Positions 27,003 through 33,727 of a DNA stretch of 34,390 nt are shown in pieces. The position numbers were made by a program, and so were the translations under genes. Origin of the DNA: Phormidium tenue FACHB-886 (GTDB taxonomy: Bacteria; Cyanobacteriota; Cyanobacteriia; Elainellales; Elainellaceae); assembly GCF_014764505.1 (NCBI RefSeq), contig NZ_JACXWX010000051.1, positions 1 through 34,390 on the forward strand, in the 5' to 3' direction. The notes beneath the pieces are model-generated. The model had not been told where the DNA came from, did no database searches, and saw only the letters and a list, made by a program, of their open reading frames with translations. Every line of letters begins with the position of its first letter. The stretch's first letter is position 1.

Positions 27003-27331
27003 AGAGGAATAAAGCGATCCAGCTCCCCATATTCCTGAAAACTGTTTAGTACCACCGTTTGCCCATACACTTCTACCGCAAAAGCCGCTTCACAGAGTGA
27101 AAAAGACAAATACATCAACCGTTGAGCATCCTCAGGCATTTGCTCTAAGGGGAACTGATTGAGATAGTCCAGAATGGATTCTATTCTCAGCAGCATGGCG
27201 TCATAAAATGTACGCAATTCGTCCATTGTACTGGTGAGTCGTTTATAGTTTCGGTCTGTTTCCTGAGGTAACGCCCATTCAATAAAGCGTTCAAGATCCA
27301 GGAATTGCTCTGGAAGCTGGTTACTAGACAC
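26993..27331 (-). CDS. Small helical protein linked to Rieske oxygenase 2 (unknown function)
   Basis: This is a 112-residue acidic, helix-rich protein with no membrane segment, signal peptide or metal motif. Recognisable stretches are LDLERFIEWALPQETDRNYK, TMDELRTFYDAMLLRIESIL and LNQFPLEQMPEDAQRLMYLS. I chose GTG 27331 because GGAGG stands 8 bases upstream and it lies 25 bases after the Rieske stop; the frame is open further upstream but only by running into the Rieske gene. The position suggests a partner, chaperone or small subunit of that oxygenase. It does not resemble the beta subunit of ring-hydroxylating dioxygenases, which is longer and of cone-like fold. I do not recognise the family by name. 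Confidence 0.75.
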   Translation of the reverse strand: MSSNQLPEQFLDLERFIEWALPQETDRNYKRLTSTMDELRTFYDAMLLRIESILDYLNQFPLEQMPEDAQRLMYLSFSLCEAAFAVEVYGQTVVLNSFQEYGELDRFIPLHE

Positions 27332-27356
27332 ATTAATATCCTCCAACGATGAGCAG

Positions 27357-28586
27357 CTACGGTTGATAGAAACCAACGTAATCTTCCAGCACCTTGTAAG
27401 AGTGTCGCAAAAGGATCTCATTATCTTGCAGAATGAAGTGAGTTTTAGCTCCAGAACGCAGCATGGTATGGGTATTCTCCATCGTGCTGGTATCCTCTAA
27501 CCAGTTTTCTCGCATCAACAGGTGAGCATACTCCTGGCTGAAGCGTTCTGCGGCGTTCCTTGCAGGAGGATAGTAGGTTTTGCCTTCCCATAACGTCTGG
27601 TTGACATTCAGGGGCCAGAATTGATGGGTGAAGTAGGTGCCATCCACCAGATGCAGCAGAAAGTTAGGGAAAATAGCCTGCTTCTCAAATGAAAAGTCTT
27701 GTCTACGATCGGGATTGACACTAGGGGGAAGGTTCTCAACTGAGACCCCTGCGCCCCGCTTTAAAAAGGTGGTGCCAAACTGATGGGCGATCGCCATCAC
27801 CGGAAAAGGTTTGTGGTCTGGATTGCCGTTGACTCCGCTGACCCGATGCCGCTGATACAGTTCAACATACAGTAAGTGACACAGCGGATTGTTGCTGCTT
27901 GTAAGCGCACCGCCTCCCCAGCGTCCATGCAGGAAGGGGACATGATACTCCTCTGTGAAAGCGTCTAAAATAATCTTCCAGTTGCAGTTCAGAACAACTT
28001 TGTAACCATAGCTAGCCGTGTACTTTTCGAATGGAAATCCACGGTTACGCTCTACCATCTCGCCTAAATACTCCTCCAGGGTTTCAGCAGGAGTTGGAGA
28101 GAGATTAATAAAAATAAAACCTTCCCATACCTCGGTTGCAACGGGCGTTAGCCCATGTTCGTGCTTGTCGAAATCAAAAAATAACGCCTCATCGGGGACG
28201 TTGACAAGCTGCCCCTGCATATCGTAAAGCCAGGTATGAAATTTACACTTAAAGCCCCGGCAGTTCCCCTGCTGATTCCACACCAGCTTATTGCCCCGGT
28301 GTGAGCACATATTATGGAAACCTCGGATCACTCCATCCTTACCTCTAACCAAAAGAATGGAAGTGCTGGCCACTGCCAGATCTTTAACCAGATAATCTCC
28401 GGGTTGAGGCATCTCCTCAACCCGAGCAACATAAAGCCATACCTCTTTAAAGACTCGCTCTTGCTCTAGCCTAAAGTACTCTTCAGACACACAAGGTTCT
28501 ACAGGCAGCGGCCCCCTACCTAACTCGGGATACCGCTCTGCCCACCTGATTTCGCTGTCGGTTCTCTTTCCCCTGGCAATGGTCAT
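27357..28586 (-). CDS. Rieske non-haem iron oxygenase, catalytic (alpha) subunit 2
   Basis: The 409-residue protein has Rieske ligands C94, H96 (CSHRGN) and C114, H117 (CKFHTW), then mononuclear iron ligands H215 and H220 in DAFTEEYHVPFLH and probably D365 in WLEDTSTMENTH. The catalytic domain is quite different from oxygenase 1, so the two are not a recent duplication and should act on different substrates. ATG 28586 is preferred because AAGGTGAG lies just upstream; a GTG at 28595 is possible. It is transcribed leftward from a promoter carrying a variant of the GntR operator, with the small helical gene following. No ferredoxin or reductase is nearby. Confidence 0.92.
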   Translation of the reverse strand: MTIARGKRTDSEIRWAERYPELGRGPLPVEPCVSEEYFRLEQERVFKEVWLYVARVEEMPQPGDYLVKDLAVASTSILLVRGKDGVIRGFHNMCSHRGNKLVWNQQGNCRGFKCKFHTWLYDMQGQLVNVPDEALFFDFDKHEHGLTPVATEVWEGFIFINLSPTPAETLEEYLGEMVERNRGFPFEKYTASYGYKVVLNCNWKIILDAFTEEYHVPFLHGRWGGGALTSSNNPLCHLLYVELYQRHRVSGVNGNPDHKPFPVMAIAHQFGTTFLKRGAGVSVENLPPSVNPDRRQDFSFEKQAIFPNFLLHLVDGTYFTHQFWPLNVNQTLWEGKTYYPPARNAAERFSQEYAHLLMRENWLEDTSTMENTHTMLRSGAKTHFILQDNEILLRHSYKVLEDYVGFYQP

Positions 28587-28652
28587 GCTGCTCACCTTTT
28601 ATCGAAGTTTGCCATGTCTCAACTTTTCGATTGCATTTTGAGGCAGCATAGC

Positions 28653-28672
28653 GTGTATTTAGTGCTGTACAC
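28653..28672. promoter_or_regulatory. Putative GntR operator before Rieske oxygenase 2
   Basis: GTGTAT and GTACAC form an imperfect inverted repeat across 20 bases, and the right part contains TGTACACA, one base from the TGTATACA core seen at the other island promoters. It lies about 70-85 bases upstream of the oxygenase start. Confidence 0.5.
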
Positions 28673-28802
28673 AAAAAAGGAGCTTAAAAGCTTAGCGAGG
28701 TTAAATCTGTATCGTAAATTGCTTTCTGAGTTCTGGTACGGACTGTGCTCAATTTGGTCTGGTTGATATTTGTCCTGTGGGTTTGCAAGACGGGATGTAG
28801 TT

Positions 28803-28820
28803 AGGGCTTGCTGAAAAAGT
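28803..28820. other. Possible terminal scar of another insertion sequence
   Basis: The stretch GGGCTTGCTGAAAAAGTC resembles the terminal repeat of several unrelated insertion sequences, which commonly begin GGGCTTGCTGAAAAA. No transposase belonging to it is present between here and the IS6 end at about 28896. The surrounding 28680-28895 shows no gene. Confidence 0.3.
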
Positions 28821-28986
28821 CTGGGAGCCCAAGATATAGGGTCGGGACTAGCCGTACTACGCTTAGTGGTGAGGATTACGCTACCGATAGACGGTAAAAC
28901 TGTCAGAACTGGGTACTCGAGTTGAGGTCAGAAGCCCTTACTTGATAGACTGCTACTACCCCCAATCTCCGCCCAGCGAACGCTCT

Positions 28987-29903
28987 ATGAACTGCCCTGA
29001 TTGTTACTCAGTCCACACCACTCGCTTGCAACGCAGGACAACTTGGGGTATGCCATGTTTCGCTGCAAGGATTATTGTCGCACCTTCAATGAGCGCCCCG
29101 GCGCCCCCTTCAACTTTATCGAGGTACCCACCGATATCGTCTTTCAAGTGCTGCTGTGTCGCTTGCGCTACAAGTTGAGCTTTCACGATATTGCCGAATT
29201 CTTCCTGCTACTAGGGTTCGAGTTTACTCATGAAACAGTACGGGATTGGGAAGAACGCTGTGCTCCCCTATTTGCCCAGTAGTTACTACCGGGAGCGGTA
29301 TTTGGTTAACACATCAACTCTGTAAAAGCCTTGCTTTAAGGCACCCCTGGAAAAACTGTTCACTATAACCCGCTCCCGTTAGTAAGAGCCAAACGCCAGG
29401 GAAAGGTAGGCAAGATTTGGTTTGTGGACGAGACGTACATCCGTGTCAAAGGTCAGTGGTGTTACTTGTACCGAGGGATAGATGAGGATGGCAATCTAGT
29501 CGACGTGAGGTTGAGCGAGAAGCGAGATATGGAAGGGGCAAAAGCGTTTTTTGCTCAAGCGTATGAGGTAGCAGAACAGCCGCCCGAACGAGTAGCAACG
29601 GATGGACACAGGAGCTATCCCAGAGCGATTAAGGAAGGACTGGGGGAAGGGGTGGAACACGAGGTCAGGGACTGCCGAGGAAATCCGATCGAACAGAGTC
29701 ATCGGGGAATCAAGCAACGCTACTATCCGATGCTAGGGTTTGGAGCGATTGAAAGTGCGACACGATTTTGTCAAGCATTTGATGAAGTGAAGCAGTGTTT
29801 GCGTCCCAGAGCAAGAATGGCAGAGTTAGTGTCTCTATCGAAGCGAAGGGAACAATTTGTTAAACGAGTGAATGAATTGCAGGATTTATTTCAAGCGATC
29901 TAA
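28987..29903 (+). pseudogene. IS6-family transposase, broken by frameshift, stop and MITE
   Basis: From ATG 28987 the frame gives MNCPDCYSVHTTRLQR, then loses one base relative to copy 1 near 29036-29050. The shifted frame continues CRDY-like residues to APLFAQ, where a CAG has become TAG, and directly after that a 97-base element interrupts the gene. The catalytic half is still fully open from about 29400 to TAA 29901-29903 and includes WFVDETYIRVKGQWCYLYRG, RVATDGHRSYPRAI and EQSHRGIKQRYYPM with the DDE residues. Thus the DDE domain is intact but detached from its DNA-binding N-terminus. Confidence 0.85.
29286..29382. mobile_element. 97-base MITE with TA target duplication
   Basis: The element lies inside the IS6 transposase at the site reading AGTTAAGAGCC in copy 1. 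Its ends, CTACCGGGAGCGG and the complement CTAACGGGAGCGG, match at 12 of 13 positions. It is flanked by TA at 29284-29285 and 29383-29384, and removing it plus one TA restores the copy-1 sequence exactly at the joint. A TA duplication points to mobilisation by an IS630/Tc1-mariner transposase, which is not in this window. The interior shows no coding capacity. Confidence 0.85.
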
Positions 29904-29949
29904 CCGAAAATAGGAAAGAGGAAGTTTCTGATGATAAAAGAAAAATCAT

Positions 29950-30096
29950 CGTTCCTTCCCCACTGATGAATCTGCCTTGAAGGTTATCTACTTGGCAATT
30001 GCCAATATCTCTAAAAAATGGACGATGCCGATTCGAGATTGGAAAGCAGCTTTGAATCGTTTTGCTATTGAATTTGAAGGCAGGTTTCCAATGTAA
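29950..30096 (+). pseudogene. IS256-family transposase, C-terminal remnant
   Basis: The frame from 29950 reads RSFPTDESALKVIYLAIANI, then SKKWTMPIRDWKAALNRFAI and EFEGRFPM before TAA. The KKWTMPIRDW...NRFAIEFEGR pattern is the standard C-terminus of IS256 (mutator-type) transposases. Only about 48 residues survive. The following TTTGACACAAACTACTTTAC and AATCCCC at about 30107-30130 resemble the right terminal repeat of such elements. The rest of the element is missing, its place being taken by the IS6 copy. Confidence 0.75.
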
Positions 30097-30169
30097 TATC
30101 CCCTTTGACACAAACTACTTTACAATCCCCTGTAATGCTTAGCTAACGGGGTTTTTGTCTACCCGACAC

Positions 30170-30340
30170 CTACCCGACACCCGAACCTTGATAAATTTCA
30201 ACACCTAAAGCTCTCCATTCCCTATCCTGCCAAATGCCTTGATTAAGAATCACTGCATTATGGACACGGCTACGTCTCCAAGTACGTAATGCTGAACTTG
30301 CAGTAGCTTGTCCCAAATCACCGCAAGCATTCTCATATCC
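30170..30340 (-). pseudogene. CAP/SCP-domain protein, C-terminal remnant
   Basis: On the minus strand a 57-codon open stretch between stops reads GYENACGDLGQATASSALRT, then WRRSRVHNAVILNQGIWQDR and EWRALGVEIYQGSGVG. The W..S..HNAVILN...W....WRALGV-IYQG pattern is that of the CAP (SCP/PR-1) domain C-terminal half. A TAA at 30341-30343 closes it on the upstream side and no start exists, so it is a fragment. Two tandem copies of CTACCCGACAC at its 3' end supply successive stop codons. The rest of 30097-30435 holds only the IS256 end and no other gene. Confidence 0.55.
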
Positions 30341-30435
30341 TTAACCTTTGTAGGCAGGGCCAAGCCACTAAGGTGCATTCCACATGCAAGAGGCTATGTC
30401 CCGTTTAACTTTGAGGTGTTTCTTTGACTGGCAAT

Positions 30436-31920
30436 CTAATTTTTACCACTGCTTGACTTAGAACCTGTGACCGAAGAAACGGTTTGAGTCATATTATTCA
30501 TTACTGATTTAGCACGTTCCCCGACCGTAAGATTCTGCGCTTCAACAGAACCACCTGTAACAATGACACCATTATTCAAAATAGTGTCTTGTCTTGCTCG
30601 TAGTTCGGAAGTATCAATATTATGAGCATCAAGAAAATCGATAATACTATCTAAAATCTGGCGCTCAACAAGTTTCAAGTACATTTCCTTGTCTAACTTC
30701 TGAAAATAGTGGTTGTATAAGTTTGAAGCTGCTAATTCTCGAATACTCGTTGAAGCACCATAGTCAAACATGGGATTTTCACGAATTAATCGCCGATTAG
30801 ATCTTCGTTGATTCCAACGGGAGATTGGACGAAAGAGTTCCCCACTCAGCAGAAAAATAGCTAATGGAAAGAGGACCACTGTCTTCACAAACGCCTCTTG
30901 AAGTATCTGTATCAATTGCCGCCAAGTAGGATTAGGCTGAATTCCATCGATCTTGCGATATTCCTGCTTCAGTGGTGGCAAAAAAAAGTAACTGGCTTCA
31001 ACAAATAGATTCTGACGAAGTTTAAGAAAACGTAGAAATACTGACAAGATGATTTCTCCTCGCCAACTAATTATGCGAATACATTTGTAGTGCCGAATTC
31101 CCTCTAATTGACCTCCGATAAACTCTTTTAAGGTAGAAGGGGCAACTTGCGTCAAAGGGCGACAAAACGGATCAGGCAGTAATCTCTCATCACCTCGAAT
31201 TTCTTGACCATTTACAAAAATTTTGTCTTGAATAATTGTTCCTTGCAGATGCAGTTTTTTGATATCTGAATCAACGTAGGAGTATAACTCCTCAACAGTA
31301 AAAGGCTCAGGTTTCTGGGCGACTCTCATTTCTTCTTTTCCTTTGCTTATATCCAAAGTAAAAGACCATCCGCCAATATCTGTACCTGAACCGACAAAAG
31401 GTGAAAAGCCACTATAGATAACTACGTTGCATTCTTCTTCGTTTATAACTCCAGATAGCTTACGACGTATCTTAGCTTCAGTTTCAGGCGCTAAAGTTAC
31501 GCTATCTGGGTTGAAGTTCTGCTTAAGCAAAGATTTAGCAATAATTTGATATCGAGTTATCCAAGTCTCAAATACAACTGCTGCCCATGCTAATAAGAAG
31601 TAGAAGGAAAAGAAAGACAAAAATATACTGAGAAAAAGAGCAGAGATAGGATCGGTATAGCCGTATTCAAATCCATAACTGATTTGTCCATAGGCACTTG
31701 CCCAAGCTATTACAAAAAGGATCGATATTATGATATTCCGAATCAACTCTCGGCGTTTGGCATCAAGACAGTGTTTAGCAACAGCTAATAAATCAACACC
31801 TGCTGGAATGCTGACAACACGATACTCTTCATCTAAAATCTTCTCCAGAACCTGAGTCCGAAAGTTACGATCAATATGGGCAGCAGCGCACAAATAGCGT
31901 GTAGTGTTAGACTTCTTCAT
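30436..31920 (-). CDS. Large membrane protein of unknown family with C-terminal glycine motif
   Basis: This 494-residue protein is not one I can name. The N-terminus RYLCAAAHIDRNFRTQVLEK and IPAGVDLLAVAKHCLDAKRR precedes two strong membrane segments at about 60-78 and 92-117. A soluble part follows, with VVIYSGFSPFVGSGTDIGGW at about 167-186, and a third hydrophobic segment at about 346-362. The C-terminus at 451-470 carries GVIVTGGSVEAQ-LTVGERA, nearly the same as the N-terminus of the small protein encoded just upstream. From memory, the N-terminal and PFVGSG patterns resemble large hypothetical membrane proteins common in actinomycetes. It is leftward and separated from the small gene by a strong hairpin. 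Confidence 0.75.
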   Translation of the reverse strand: MKKSNTTRYLCAAAHIDRNFRTQVLEKILDEEYRVVSIPAGVDLLAVAKHCLDAKRRELIRNIIISILFVIAWASAYGQISYGFEYGYTDPISALFLSIFLSFFSFYFLLAWAAVVFETWITRYQIIAKSLLKQNFNPDSVTLAPETEAKIRRKLSGVINEEECNVVIYSGFSPFVGSGTDIGGWSFTLDISKGKEEMRVAQKPEPFTVEELYSYVDSDIKKLHLQGTIIQDKIFVNGQEIRGDERLLPDPFCRPLTQVAPSTLKEFIGGQLEGIRHYKCIRIISWRGEIILSVFLRFLKLRQNLFVEASYFFLPPLKQEYRKIDGIQPNPTWRQLIQILQEAFVKTVVLFPLAIFLLSGELFRPISRWNQRRSNRRLIRENPMFDYGASTSIRELAASNLYNHYFQKLDKEMYLKLVERQILDSIIDFLDAHNIDTSELRARQDTILNNGVIVTGGSVEAQNLTVGERAKSVMNNMTQTVSSVTGSKSSSGKN

Positions 31921-31963
31921 GAATTTCCTGTAGGGAGAAAATTACGTACAAGCAGGTTTACCA

Positions 31964-32006
31964 CTTAAAAATCCCCTAAAGACTTTTAGCGTAGGGGATT
32001 TTTAAG
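31964..32006. terminator. Strong hairpin terminator, probably bidirectional
   Basis: A perfect 15-base stem (31964-31978 against 31992-32006, with CCCC/GGGG cores and A/T-rich outer ends) closes a 13-base loop. The T-rich outer arm gives a U-run on both strands. It lies just downstream of the small-protein stop and should limit readthrough into the membrane-protein gene. Confidence 0.75.
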
Positions 32007-32033
32007 TTTAAAGTTGGATCAGCATCTACTCTG

Positions 32034-32423
32034 CTACAACAAAGAGATTCCTGTAACTACTGCAATCGCCTTTTGCAAAAGTCCTATCTTTTCGACAATT
32101 TCCACTACTGAACTTACTGACTCTTTGACTGCATTCAGCAGTCCCTTTAAAGTCAGTTTACTTGGTTGTTCTTTCTTGACTTCCTCAGCAATTTGCTGAA
32201 CAGCTTGGGATACTTCATCATAATCAGCAATTTGAGGACGATGAGATTCAAGAGACGTAAGTAGTTCCGTGATTGCCTTGGCTAAGTCCTCTTTTCCTTC
32301 AGATTGAAACTCATTGGCAAGATTATAAGTAGTTTGAATCGCTTGAGCACCTTTACCAACGGTAACTTGTCCTGCATTGAAAGTGCCACCTGAAACAACC
32401 ACACCTTCATTGTTCTGACTCAT
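32034..32423 (-). CDS. Small helical protein with N-terminal glycine motif (unknown function)
   Basis: This 129-residue protein begins MSQNNEGVVVSGGTFNAGQV and TVGKGAQAIQTTYN, a short beta-rich motif (residues 7-26) shared with the C-terminus of the membrane protein at 30.4-31.9 kb. The remaining 100 residues are predicted helices with coiled-coil character: FQSEGKEDLAKAITELLTSL, then YDEVSQAVQQIAEEVKKE and a hydrophobic C-terminal helix LLQKAIAVVTGISLL. Similar GG-x-(F/V)-xG/A-x-VxVG stretches at the head of small helical proteins occur in multi-domain signalling or conflict systems of actinomycetes and cyanobacteria, as I recall. No enzyme motif is visible. It is followed by a strong terminator. 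Confidence 0.75.
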   Translation of the reverse strand: MSQNNEGVVVSGGTFNAGQVTVGKGAQAIQTTYNLANEFQSEGKEDLAKAITELLTSLESHRPQIADYDEVSQAVQQIAEEVKKEQPSKLTLKGLLNAVKESVSSVVEIVEKIGLLQKAIAVVTGISLL

Positions 32424-32547
32424 AGGGTTCTCCCATACATCAATAGCAGTTTGCTCTTTTATTATGCCTGCGAAGTGAAAATCATAAAATAACCCGTGAG
32501 GGTACTTCCTAATATTGATCTATGACCATAGAATCACAGCAACCTGC

Positions 32548-32574
32548 ACACTCTAGATCTACTTCCTAGAGTGT
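32548..32574. terminator. Hairpin overlapping the end of a small frame
   Basis: ACACTCTAG and CTAGAGTGT form a perfect 9-base stem with a 9-base loop. The stem includes the stop codon of the minus-strand frame at 32566-32697 and is followed on the plus strand by TTCTCT. It lacks a long T-run, so termination efficiency is uncertain. Confidence 0.4.
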
Positions 32575-32697
32575 TTCTCTTGCGGGTACTAAAGCAGGCT
32601 GGAACGCTACCACCAGAACAAATATCGCCAAGGCAATGAAGAACGAAAACAGTTTAAGAGGAAGGGGCGATCGGTTTACTAAACCATCAGGGTACAT
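32566..32697 (-). CDS. Possible 43-residue single-span membrane peptide
   Basis: From ATG 32697 the frame reads MYPDGLVNRSPLPLKLFSFF, then IALAIFVLVVAFQPALVPAR and ETL. It has one convincing membrane helix between a short basic N-terminus and a polar tail. A degenerate related DNA sequence lies at about 33786-33940 beyond the DUF421 gene, where the frame is broken by a 4-base gain near the PDG codons and by stops. Similarity between the two copies suggests the peptide was once a real gene. No ribosome site is obvious and the call is tentative. Confidence 0.35.
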   Translation of the reverse strand: MYPDGLVNRSPLPLKLFSFFIALAIFVLVVAFQPALVPARETL

Positions 32698-33190
32698 CTC
32701 TGATCGCCTAGCACAGTGTGCCCACCGCTGCTGCTTCCATCTCATGGAGTGCGGGGCTAATGTTGTTTGAAATAGCCGAAAGGACTGCAAGTGGAGGCTT
32801 TAAGGCTGCGGGGTCGATCGGCGTCGACTTGTGGAACCGCTCTCTAACTGCATGAAAACTGCATGGTGAGCTGTGCGATCGCGCCAAGTAAAAGGGTTCG
32901 CGTTGCCGCTGTTGCCGGAGGATTCGAGATTGAGCTGCCCCTGGGCGCTCGCTGGGCAGTATGGAAGGTGACAGGGCGAACCACAATGATGCCAAGTGCC
33001 CGCTCAGCGGCAATTCCGATCGCCTCAACCGTTCCAAAAAGGTTTTTCCTGTCTCCATCCGAGCCAGTACGCACTTTTGTTTGCTTGGGTTGACCTGGAT
33101 CTAGAATGCCTGCGCGAGGGACTTCCCATGTAACACTAATACTGCTGTTGTGTTAATAGCAAGACAAGCGCGTAAACTTCTTAAACACTC

Positions 33191-33727
33191 ATGAACTCAC
33201 TATTCCAGATTGATTGGCAACAGCTCTTCTTTCCCCACGTCTCCATCTTGGAGATGATTCTGCGGGGATCGATCGTTTACCTCATGCTGTTGGGGATTTT
33301 GCGCTTCATGCCTAGCCGCCAAGTCGGAACGGTAGGCGTTGCTGATCTGCTTGTGGTGCTGCTCTTTGCCAATGCTGTTCAGAATGCAATGGTGAGTAGC
33401 TATTCGTCGATTACGGATGGCTTCGTTCTCTTAATCACGCTCGTTTGCTGGAGCTACCTTTTCAATTGGTTAGGCTACAGGTTTCCCCGCTTTCAGCGCT
33501 TTCTTAGCCCATCGCCTTTGCTACTAGTCAAAGATGGTGAAGTGATTCAACAGAACCTAGAAAGAGGGTTGATTAGTAAACGTGATTTGATGAGTCAGCT
33601 GCGTCAGCAGGGCGTTCACAGTCTGAACAAAGTAAAGAAGGCGTATATTGAGGGGGGTGGACAGATTAGCATCTTCATCGACGACGATTTAGATGAGGGT
33701 GATACCTCCGAGCAGCAACTGGAATGA
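33191..33727 (+). CDS. DUF421 (YetF-like) membrane protein
   Basis: The 178-residue protein has the DUF421 architecture: three N-terminal membrane segments (about 20-40, 50-68 and 75-95, including LRGSIVYLMLLGILRFMPSR and VGVADLLVVLLFANAVQNAM) and a cytoplasmic domain beginning PLLLVKDGEVIQQNLERGLI with SKRDLMSQLRQQGVHSLNKV. The VADLLV..L.ANAVQNAM motif and the KDG segment are diagnostic. Bacillus members YetF and YfjT-type proteins are linked to spores and stress, but the molecular function is not settled. The C-terminal acidic tail (DDDLDEGDTSEQQLE) is typical. A weak hairpin, CCGTTT-N5-AAACGG at 33734-33750, follows the stop without a T-run. Confidence 0.9.
   Translation: MNSLFQIDWQQLFFPHVSILEMILRGSIVYLMLLGILRFMPSRQVGTVGVADLLVVLLFANAVQNAMVSSYSSITDGFVLLITLVCWSYLFNWLGYRFPRFQRFLSPSPLLLVKDGEVIQQNLERGLISKRDLMSQLRQQGVHSLNKVKKAYIEGGGQISIFIDDDLDEGDTSEQQLE

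Larger units (their letters stand above)
28896..29935 (+). mobile_element. IS6-family insertion sequence, copy 2 (inactive, right end lost)
   Basis: The left terminal repeat (AAACTGTCAGAACTGGGTAC, from about 28897) is identical over its core to copy 1, and the transposase follows in the same orientation. No counterpart of the right repeat (CAGTTCTGACA) is found after the transposase; within about 50 bases the sequence becomes an IS256 remnant. The right end is therefore deleted or replaced, and the end coordinate is approximate. The copy has also received a 97-base MITE. Confidence 0.7.
32424..33190. other. Sparse region without a confident gene
   Basis: Apart from the hairpin at 32548-32574 and the small frame at 32566-32697, this stretch shows no recognisable gene. 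From about 33130 to 32844 both strands are open for roughly 75-100 codons (minus: GTVEAIGIAAERALGIIVVR; plus: GGFEIELPLGARWAVWKV). These mirror frames have no clear start or family, so one of them may be a gene remnant, but I cannot say which. Promoter signals for the DUF421 gene should lie near 33130-33180. Confidence 0.4.

Noticed and set aside
4986-29935. Active composite transposon
   Set aside because: Both IS6 transposases carry frameshifts and stops, and the right copy lacks its outer end, so current mobility by these copies is not supported.
30159-30180. Tandem CTACCCGACAC repeat as a CRISPR or integrase attachment site
   Set aside because: Only two adjacent 11-base units without spacers, no tRNA or integrase nearby; more likely a small slippage duplication at the end of a decayed gene.
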